A DNA stretch of 64,000 nucleotides, taken from the NCBI GenBank assembly GCA_023014335.1, contig JAECYW010000018.1, positions 1,116,001 through 1,180,000 of the forward strand, given 5' to 3'. The notes below the pieces were generated by a model. The model made no database searches. It saw only the letters and a program-made list of their open reading frames with translations, and was not told the origin of the DNA. Position 1 is the first letter of the stretch; each line of letters starts with the position of its first letter. This document shows positions 55,665-64,000 of the stretch, piece by piece. The translations under genes and the position numbers were made by a program. The stretch comes from Galerina marginata (Eukaryota; Basidiomycota; Agaricomycetes; Agaricales; Galerinaceae).

Positions 55665-56032
55665 TCACGCAAAGTATGTGGTAACCAGCACATTTCCCTT
55701 TATAGTTCCAGAAACAACATTCACACTGCCATCCGCTGAACTGACTTGAACGGTCAAATAAACGGGTGCAGTGATGGTGTTGTTGCTCCGGACATCATAG
55801 TTCCGGAAGGCTTTCTGAGGCGTCGAAGCGAGGTTAGGAGAAATTTGCTCAAATGCAGTATCCGACGTCTGGAGGTAGATATTTTGATTGGTGAGGTTTG
55901 TGACTGTGAAGCCTAAGTTGGTGTCGAAGCCAGAGCCACCTCCACCTCCTCCTAAACATAAGCTACCGGTCAAGTTCTGTCGAAAAAAACGATAAAGCCA
56001 GGCCAATTACCAATGTTTGACGGGGTGGACAT
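55665..56032 (-). CDS. Small beta-rich protein of unknown function, family 2 copy 1
   Basis: Exons 56032-56011 and 55951-55665 (phase 1 intron, GTAATT to TTTAG) give 102 aa: MSTPSNIG, a short Gly-rich linker (GGGGGSG), then FDTNLGFTVTNLTNQNIYLQ, TAFEQISPN, ASTPQKAFRNYDVRSNN, PVYLTVQVSSADGSVNVVSG and VLVTTYFA. Strongly alternating beta pattern, no cysteine, no signal peptide: probably a compact cytosolic beta-sandwich. The glycine linker is longer than in copies 2 and 3. I recognise no named family; the FTVTNNT strand resembles the start of family 1 proteins. Confidence 0.75.
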
Positions 56033-56160
56033 CGTAGTAACAGAGCGGGAATGTCAGGAGGAGTAAACAATAGCCAACGATTCAGCACAAATTCTTATCT
56101 GAAAAAGTGGTATGAAGTGGATGAGATGTGTATTGTGGCTGTTGAGATGACGGGTCCGCC

Positions 56161-56200
56161 GTGAGGCCCTGGCCCATTTATATGCGTTTTGGCAGTCTGT
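56161..56200 (-). promoter_or_regulatory. Promoter of family 2 copy 1
   Basis: TATAAATGGGCC (about 56183-56171) lies within a block conserved upstream of all three copies (gccaaaacgc before it, agggcctcac after it), about 140 bp before the ATG. Confidence 0.6.
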
Positions 56201-58649
56201 GGGCTCGGAAAAGCCTACAGCGTGGTGTGATATCGAAGAAAAACGGACTGACTCAGATATCGGAACAAGACTTTTCCCTCTTCTGCAGATCGTCTATCGA
56301 GAAGAGACGAAGGATCGATATACGGGTATGAGGAGAGTACATGTCTCGGACTTGAACCTGTCCGGTGGTCACTGGGTTCACACAGTGCCTTAACACAAAT
56401 GAAGAAGGAAACCGGCGAAAACTAAGTTGCGACATAAGTAGAGTTCAGATGAGTGGAGATGAGCGAGACGACCAGAATGGGATACAGGCTCACGATTGTT
56501 AAGCTGGCAGCACTCGGGCCGATGATTTAAATTTGGCGATAATTCAAATAAACTTGCAGAAACCTGATGACATCGAGAACACCCACTGTCGTTGACGTTG
56601 TGACAAACCATGCCTGCCAATATCTGGGGCTTAAGGGTCAAGTCAACGCTTACCACAGAAGAAATTGGTACTCTCGATACTTAGCGCTGGCGCAATCGTG
56701 AGCATGATCGGCATCGCGAGAAGTAAAGTCTACCAAGAATCGCCGCTCATGAGCCGCGCAGGCTCGTGTGAATCCTGTGAGGAACGTTGAGGCAGAGAGT
56801 ACCCTTGAATGAATCCATGTAAGTATGAACTTCATCTACCTGTCCCATGGTCTATCTTTGTAAACGGTCCTGAGAACATGCCGAAAATGGAACTACTCAC
56901 AAAGTCTCCGTGTTCTGCTCGGCCTCGCACCACAACTTCTCTGTCACCTGCCTCTGCCCCAGATTCCAGAAGGCGGACCCGGCGAGCGTTACTTATCACT
57001 TCCGACGAGGCAAGCAGGGCGGCTGCAAAGAAAAACGCGCAGACTGTGGACTGTGAGAAAGATTCGAAGGACCAGAAAAGATAAAAGAATTATAGGGCAC
57101 CCAAACGAGGGCGCAGTAGTACCAGCTCAGTCAGGCCAGCTGGTCGGAGAAATTAACGACCGGTCGGAGGTAAATGAAGGTGTTCGAGTACCTTTCGCTT
57201 TCTAAGATGAAAAGTGGAGTCGGTGAATGAAACTTTGAAGGCTGATTCAGAAGCACGAGTTAGAACACCCTGGTTGTAGAAATAGAACAGACGAATTCTT
57301 TTGGGACCAGTACCACGTACGAGACCGACGTCAAAGTCAAATCGCTGAGGGGATAGAGAGATTGAAGAAATGGGAAATGGGCGTCGAAGAAGATACAATC
57401 AGGCGCGGTAATGGCGATCAAAAATGCCACGGAGCCGCAAGCCCAAAAGGCAACTGTTGACGCTTGTATAGATCAAAAGCCCCTGCAAAGCCGTGCAATA
57501 ACTTCGAGTGTCTGAGTCTCAGCGTCTCTTGTACCACCTTTTTTTTCGCCGTTCCGCGCCGTACCTGAGGAATTCTTTGCTGACGTGAAGGCTCCACGGC
57601 GGCATCAGAACTATACGAGGTAGTATGGAGTTCGAATCGGCGGAGATGGACGAGGTTTAAAGCCGGGGGTAGTGTTGGGTTGTGTACTGGGTTGTGCGAT
57701 TGTGTCGCAGAAAGTTCAGACGATCTCACGAAGGTGGATTTACCTTATTCACTTCGTTTATCTGGGCTTCCTAACCTGTTTATTTAGGATGACGAAATTA
57801 GTGTACGAACATTCGGCCAAGGAAGGTTCTACTTACCTGTTGTACTTACCTGGTACATCAAAATCGTCTTCCTTCAATTCGTTTGCTCATCTGTACTTTG
57901 GGCCACTGTGAAGGCGTGCCGCCGCCGCTCGTCCTCTGGGAGAAAACATGTTCATATCCAACCTTCAATAGTCAGACGAAGAATAATTGAATGTACTCAA
58001 TCTCTTGAACGTCGAGGGTCCAACGCGAATTGTGCGTCCGTTAACGAACTTCGAAATCCATTCTTTTCCATCCGACGGAGAACGTTTTTTCCCGCTCCAC
58101 ATGAGCTACTTATTCGTCGTCTTCCACTACGGCCTTTGACTCGGTCGTCGCCAATCAGGCCCTACCATGTCTGACTTGAACGACTTTTCACAGCCGCCGA
58201 CGTTCCTCGCCCACTCCTTCGCCTCGGATGTATGGCTACAAATGCGGCGTACGGAAAAAACCTAGACTTATTCTACCCAAGATGCCTAATGGTGTTTTCC
58301 CAATTTAAAATATATCGTTTTTGACACTGACGGTCATTCAAAGAGCCGAAGGGACATTCAGGCTACGTCGATTGCAACCCAGTATCCCCCCAATGCCGAG
58401 TACTCAGTTTGACATCATTAGGTGAATACAGTGGGTTTATACTGTCAGGCTTACCTAGTGAGGTTGAGGGAAATATGGATTCCGACAGTTTTTTTTTACA
58501 CTTGTGGGGTGAAGATAGTAGAGCCCGTACAAAAAAGATTTACCACCTTGAATTCGGATTCGCAAAAAAGAAGGAAAAAAAACATTTACATAACACTAGA
58601 AGTCGGGATCTTAGTGAAATGTAGCAAGAAATATCGTGAAGCTTACCGT
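56201..58649. repeat. Upstream duplicated block and unassigned region
   Basis: 56200-56920 is a block repeated at about 61095-61790 (cggaacaagacttttccctc, accacaacttctctgtcac) and in part at 59280-59400. Minus-strand frames at 57153-57398 (FDFDVGLVRGTGPKRIRLFY) and plus-strand frames at 57670-58170 cannot be tied to a gene. The duplicated segment includes a minus-strand DREVVVRGRAEHGDFV / DREVVVQDRPEHGNFV pair, possibly an exon of an unrecognised duplicated gene. Confidence 0.4.
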
Positions 58650-59020
58650 TCACGCAAAGTTTACAGTTACCAGCACCCTTCCTCGCATGGTTCCAGAAAC
58701 AAGATTCACACTACCATCAGCAGAACTGACGTGCACGGTCAAGTAAATGAGTGCATTGACGTTGTTATTGTTCCGCACAGGATAATTCTGGTAAGCTGTC
58801 TGAGGCGTAGAAGTGCTGTTAGCAGAAATCTGCTCAAATGCAGTTTGTGATGTCTGCAGGTAAATATTTTGATCGGTGTTGTTTGTGACTGTGAAGCCTA
58901 AGTTGGTGTCGAAGCCAGCGAGTTCTCCGGCTCCTAAACATAAGGCACCGGTCATGTTTTGTAAGAGAGGGAAAAAATTATAAGGCCATGCCAATTACCA
59001 ATATTTGTCGGAGTAGCCAT
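58650..59020 (-). CDS. Small beta-rich protein of unknown function, family 2 copy 2
   Basis: Exons 59020-58999 and 58933-58650 give 101 aa: MATPTNIG, AGELAG, FDTNLGFTVTNNTDQNIYLQ, TAFEQISANSTSTPQTAYQN, YPVRNNNNVNALIYLTVHVS, then DGSVNLVSGTMRGRVLVTVN and FA. The intron position and phase are identical to copies 1 and 3. It differs from copy 3 at few positions, indicating recent tandem duplication. No signal peptide. Function unknown; intact. Confidence 0.75.
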
Positions 59021-59169
59021 CGTAGTTAAGGTCTGTAATAGAGCGGGAAGGTCAGAAGGGGTACATACTACGTAACAACCGACAATTCCGTACAAACTTT
59101 TATTTCGAAAAGTGGGATGAAATGGGTGTGTATTGTGGCTATTGAGATGACGGGTTCGCCGTGAGGCCT

Positions 59170-59200
59170 TTACCCCTTTATATCTGTTTTGACTGTCCAT
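59170..59200 (-). promoter_or_regulatory. Promoter of family 2 copy 2
   Basis: ATATAAAGGGG (about 59184-59174) lies in the same conserved block as copies 1 and 3. Confidence 0.6.
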
Positions 59201-60217
59201 GAACTGGCCCATGCCCAAAGGGTGGCTTCCGAGCGTCAAATATACGGTATTTCTTTGGAAATTCCAGTCGACCGTCTATTCATCCGGAAGCAAATCGGAC
59301 CAATGATTTAAATTTAGCCCTAAATTCCGATATGACTCCGCAAATAAATCTGCCCAACGAGAAACTTAATGACATCGAGAACATCTACTGAACAATGAAA
59401 GATCTAGATTTGGATCCGTCCACGGCAAGCAAGTGAACAAATTAAATCTCGGGATCATTTCTAGGTTCAGCACTGCTCGCTGACGTTCCTGCAGAAAATG
59501 ACACACCCATTTGAACTCGATAATCACTGAAGTATGCGTATGGCACTCGGGCTCGGGATCTTGCTACATTTGACAAACCTGAGCTTGAGCTTCTGCGGAA
59601 GAGGAATAAGACTCGGCACTTGAGCATGTAAATTTGTACCTTCGAGAACCCGTCAATTTTTTTGTTTTTGGCACCTTCAGTTAGAGCTCTGCGCCTCTGC
59701 TCCCCTGGACCCTTCACATCTGCACGTCAACACATTTCACTGCGATTTACTGACTGTATAGGCCTTCATACCCATTCATCTATGAACTATAGCCTTAGCT
59801 CTACCAGAGACACCCGATATCATATTTTTTCTTCACTTTCAAAAGAATCATCGTCGACACTGGCGGTAAATGTAAGTCAATTGAGGACCGAAGGAACATT
59901 CAGGCAGCTCCGCTTGCCGTTCATCAGCCTCCCAATGCCGAGGATACAGTTTGACGCCATACAATGAATCCATTGACCTCGATACAATCGGCCTCGCCTA
60001 TGCGAGGCTGAAGGAAAACAAGAACCGTCGAGCAAAGGGGTGAAAACTTAGATTCATCGCAAAAATCACACTTTACAGGCAAAAAGTAAAGACTGTCAGG
60101 AAGAGTTTACAACTTTGAATTCGGATTCGTAGAACAGAAGGAAAGGACAAGTTATTATGACACTAAATATCAGGATTTTAGTGAAAAGGTAGCAAGGAGT
60201 ACCGTGAAGCTCACCGA
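59201..60217. repeat. Spacer between family 2 copies 2 and 3
   Basis: 59280-59400 is the partial upstream block (gatttaaatttagccctaaa, gacatcgagaaca). 60050-60217 is the 3' flank repeat. Short frames in 59440-59960 are unassigned. Confidence 0.45.
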
Positions 60218-60593
60218 TCACGCAAAGTTTACAGTAACCAGGACGCTTCCTCGCATGGTTCCAGATACAACATTCACGCTGCCATCCGCCGAACTGACTT
60301 GGACGGTCAAATAAATGGGCGCAGTGACGTTATTGTTGCTCCGGACAGGATAGTTCTGGTAGGCTGTCTGAGGGGTCGAAGCGTTGTTGGGAGCAATCTG
60401 CTCGAATGCAGTCTGAGACGTCTGCAGGTAGATATTCTGATTGGTGTTGTTAGTGACTGTAAAGCCCAAGTTGGTGTCGAAACCAGCGAAAACGCCTCCT
60501 CCTAATCACAAAGCACCTGTTTAGCGCCGTCGAGAAGAGAAAAAGAAATGACCGGTGGTCAGGCGAATCACCAATATTTTCTTGAGTGGCCAT
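60218..60593 (-). CDS. Small beta-rich protein of unknown function, family 2 copy 3
   Basis: Exons 60593-60572 and 60501-60218 give 101 aa: MATQENIG, GGVFAG, FDTNLGFTVTNNTNQNIYLQ, TAFEQIAPNNASTPQTAYQN, YPVRSNNNVTAPIYLTVQVS, then DGSVNVVSGTMRGSVLVTVN and FA. It uses a GTGATT donor instead of GTAATT. Intact, no signal peptide. With copies 1 and 2 it forms a head-to-tail array with spacing of about 3.0 and 1.6 kb. Confidence 0.75.
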
Positions 60594-60720
60594 CGTACTT
60601 GAGGTCTATAATGTAGGCAGGTCAGAAAGGAAACACAACAGTCATCAGTTGAGTACGAACTTATTTGGAAAAGTGGGATGAGATGTGTATTGGGGTGGTT
60701 GAGATGACGGTTCACTGTGA

Positions 60721-60745
60721 GGCCCTTTCCTTTTATAGGTTTTTG
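60721..60745 (-). promoter_or_regulatory. Promoter of family 2 copy 3
   Basis: TATAAAAGGAAAGGGCC (about 60738-60722) is in the conserved block, about 145 bp before the ATG. Confidence 0.6.
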
Positions 60746-63700
60746 GCCGTCTGTGAGTTGGGGATATATCGTGTGTTATATCGCAGCTGTGGAAATTTCT
60801 TCGTCGCACGGCGCTCCAGCGATATCAGTCATGACAAATGATCAAATCTAGGGTGTTTCTGTGGTAATGCAATCGACACAATCATTCATCGTGTCAAGTT
60901 GTAGACCAAAAAAACGGGGGTCCTGATAGACGAAGGAATCCGGAACTCTGCTCTCTCCGGTGTTCGTTCCTTGCCATTGCTAGCTTTCTGCTATCTTGAG
61001 TAATTCTCCTAAGACTTTACCTCAGTTTCTTTTCCCAGCTCACCTTAGGAAAGTTACACCTGGGGTTCCGCCTGAACGGCGAGAGGTTAATCACATCATA
61101 ACTCTAAGTCGGTCAACCAAGCACTGACCCAAATGTTGGAACAAGACTTTCCAACTTTGTGCAGATAGTCAAGCCGAACGCCGATATGAAACTGAACGTC
61201 CTGGTTGCCTATAAGTGGCCGTTTCCGTTTTGTGTTGCAAGGCTGGATTCTGTCCAGTGAGTTCATCCGAATCGACACGAATGGAAACCGGCGAAAAATT
61301 AGATGCGAGAGATAAATGGAATGTCCCTATGGGTGGAGATGAGAATCCGGGACTACTCGAGTATAGAGAGAGATCGAGTTTCATAAATGTCATTTGGCAG
61401 GACTATGCATGGAGGCCATGATTTAATTTTGGCGCCAATCTGATATTACCCCGTAAATAAATTTGTGCAGCCGGGAGAAATCTAATGTCACTGAACACTC
61501 ACTCTCAATGACATTTGGGGAAACCAGGCTTGACATTAGCTGATGCTTACGGTTCAGATGCTCTAGGTACATAACGCTCGTACAAATCATGAGGCAATCG
61601 CCACAAAGGAAGCCTACCAGCATTCGCCACTGATGAAGAGCGAATGCTCATGTGAACCCTTTAAGAACATTAAGGCCTATCCCGTGGTCGATCTTTGTGA
61701 ACAGATTCTGAGACAGTGCTGAAAACGGAATAACTCACAAAGTTTCCGTGCTCTGGCCGGTCTTGCACCACAACTTCTCTGTCACTTGTCTACTGTTCTT
61801 TTCCGGAACTAATTTTACACCGGGGTCAGGTGGTGTATATTCCAAGGCTTCCTCCAGTCTTATGTGCTGGAAGGGCGCTGATCTGTATATAAAGGTAATT
61901 CTCGTTGAGAAAGGGGGAACAGGACTAACGAGAACGTTCTTGAGTTGGTGGGACAATACCACAAGCTATCACACGGATTCCTTCCATGACAATCATTGGG
62001 GCAGCTTCGTCGTTCCAAGGATTTCCAAAATTGCGACGGCGATCAATGTTAACCCCTGAGCATTGCTGACTCCTAAATCCAGCCGTGGCTGTCGTTCTAC
62101 CCTTACGCCTGTATTGACATTGGAGTTGGCGTGAATTTCAAGGTGTAATTATAATAGATAACTTACATTCCGATTTCATAACAAATGAAGAGGCAACCAA
62201 GATTGTGACGATGACCAGGACAGAACGTAGCTAGCAATAGAAGTCTGAATTCGCATGGAAGAGCAAACAGAAGTCGAATGTCGAAGAGGGTGTTCGCCGA
62301 GGCGGCGAGGCTGAGGCTGTGCGTCCAATTCAAGCTTAGGGATGAGTTGGGGTTCGTCATTGGTCGATGGCGCGGTCAGAGTAATGAGCAAAGCTTAGCC
62401 GTGCCCAGGATAGATTTACGCTTGAAAAGCGGGAATAACATATGGAAGTGCTCTAACCCGGAAGAACGACAACCAAGACAGACCGGAAAGCAACACAATC
62501 TTCCTTCAAGACTTCAGGTCCAGTCATCGGGTTGGCACCAAGACTAGGCGTGAGTTAAAGGGGACAAAAACGGAGGCAATGGCGCCATTGGTTGAACCTC
62601 GAGTATCCAAAGGCCAAAAGCAAAAGCAATCTTCGGGACGAGGTACGAAGATTGAGGTGTTTACTTGGAGTAACTGTATCATTGTAAAAAGACCATGATA
62701 AAACGGACTTAGAATTCATACCTTGTCGCAAGTTTCCCACCGATAACTTGATGCGCGTTGGAATTCCTTCCACAGCGACGCATTTCCAAGCGAATCCGTC
62801 CGTTAAAAAGAAACGAATTTAATAAGAGCTATAACGGTGAAATGATCATTATACGGACGCATGAGACGGGGTTCCGGGATTCGCATTCTCACCTGAAGAA
62901 CGTAGCAGAAACTTGAATTACAACGGACTTTTCGCCTGCTGCACGAACATGCAGGTGGAATCCGGAAAGATCCAAGTGGCTTTGAAAGACGAACTGAAAA
63001 GGACGTAGTTGAGTTCAAGTTGAGCTATAGGAATCGCCTAGAGTGCAAAGTAGATGTGTACTAACTTAGCAGGAGATCGTTTGAAGAAGGGATTGGTGTC
63101 GACGCGTCGACGCGTGGACATATGGACCTGGCGGCGAACTACACGTTGTATGAGCTGAGGCCTGAGGTTTCAGGGCAAAACTGGCGTGATGTGCATACAT
63201 AGTAGCCGGTTTCCTCCACTAGGTAATGATTCATCGCAATTGCAATGATTAGTCGCCAGCAGCAGCGGCCAGCTCAACGACTCGACGAGGTCCCTGGTTG
63301 AGAAAAGAACCTAAATAAGACGGTCGAAGTGTCCAAGGAATCGGCTAGTGTTCATAGACCGTGATGCGCGTCAGATGAATTTATACGGCATACACTGATT
63401 CGAACCTCACCTGAGAGCTGCAGCAAAATTCCGACAATTAACTTGATTGAACCAAGTTCTGACCTGACCCTCCATCTGAATCATCGACAGATAACTCTTG
63501 AAAAGCGTCACCGTTTGAACGTTTGGCAGTTTGACTTGCGAATGTATCGGATATTTCGATAAATCTCTACTAATGAACGCGAACTCATCCCAGAGATTGA
63601 GGACAATAAAGGAGGAACACGCCATGACGGATATGCTTACGCAATTTGAATTGTGTACTTACTAACATACTCGTGCCTGACAAAAGTGAATGCGGAAACC

Positions 63701-64000
63701 AAATTCGCGATATTTCTGGATATAGTACAGATAAGCTCAAAGTCCCAGGGAGAGAAAGAAAGCATCTTTCGTCTACTTTTGAGAAGTGCTTTTGGTTTTC
63801 TAAATACCCCTCCCTCCTTCCTTTTATGGGCAGTTCTTGAAACCCAGCAAAATTTTATTTATTCAAAGAGATGTTCTTTCACCGCAAAAATTTACCAGGA
63901 TGTAGGTGAGTTCTAGTAGAGCAACCCATGATAGAAGACCCAAGCCATACATTGCCTCTATCATCTGCAATTTGTAATGTTTGACAAATTTTGCGAATTT
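60746..64000. other. Duplicated block and unassigned region to window end
   Basis: 61095-61790 duplicates 56200-56920. A minus-strand frame at 63407-63625 (FIVLNLWDEFAFISRDLSKY, LFKSYLSMIQMEGQVRTWFN) looks like a first exon of a minus-strand gene, but I could not find convincing following exons in 62555-63400. A palindromic gtcgacgcgtcgac lies at about 63100-63113. Nothing else supported. Confidence 0.35.

Noticed and set aside
63385..63420. Possible minus-strand tRNA T-arm (gaggttcgaatca)
   Set aside because: No 5-bp stem flanks the loop and no acceptor stem is present.
1..64000. CRISPR array, prophage or bacterial operon
   Set aside because: Introns, TATA-type promoters and gene families show a fungal genome. 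The tandem repeats are satellites or MITE arrays, with no direct-repeat/spacer structure.

Overview
This window is nuclear DNA of a filamentous basidiomycete, most likely an Agaricomycete. The evidence is short GT-AG introns of about 50-70 nt in almost every gene, families typical of mushrooms (NACHT-WD40 STAND protein, DUF6534 membrane protein, 8-cysteine small secreted protein, Agaricomycete-type retroelement Gag), and a gene-poor landscape full of duplications and small transposons. No tRNA or rRNA gene was recognised. Gene models were assembled by hand from splice sites and reading frames, so exon edges should be read as plus or minus a few bases.

Layout. 0-2 kb: a fragment duplicated from the aspartic protease tail, then an intact SUR2-type sphinganine C4-hydroxylase (+). 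2.3-5 kb and 12-22.2 kb: an expanded family of five small (148-161 aa) signal-less, probably beta-rich proteins plus one truncated copy. They share promoters, a leader element, a 5'UTR intron and about 1-2 kb of duplicated flank. 5.7-9.6 kb: a large aspartic protease with one TM segment and a long disordered cytoplasmic tail (-). 23.4-24.7 kb: two MITE-like elements back to back. 25.8-27.2 kb: a nine-exon DUF6534 membrane protein (+). 27.3-31.6 kb: decayed, unassignable sequence. 31.7-32.1 kb: an 86-aa secreted protein with the hydrophobin cysteine order. 34.3-38.8 kb: a NACHT-WD40 NLR-like gene broken by frameshifts whose 12-repeat WD40 exon is still open (-). 39-53.5 kb: three copies of a unit made of a degenerate GA-rich tandem array plus a Rho1-type GTPase relic. 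These surround an intact seven-exon WD40 gene, a CACTA-type MITE, a Helitron 3' end, a 1-kb foldback element and one intact unknown gene. 53.6-55.3 kb: a Gag-like fragment of an LTR retroelement. 55.6-61.8 kb: a tandem triplication of a second small beta-rich protein (about 101 aa) with conserved promoters.

Together this is an accessory, fast-evolving locus: a self/non-self recognition receptor, two multiplied families of small cytosolic proteins, and several transposon classes. The most promising little-described material is the pair of small-protein families (both start with a strand of the form V-x-N-N-T), the Rho1-relic/array unit that has spread three times, and a group of tiny related hairpin elements.
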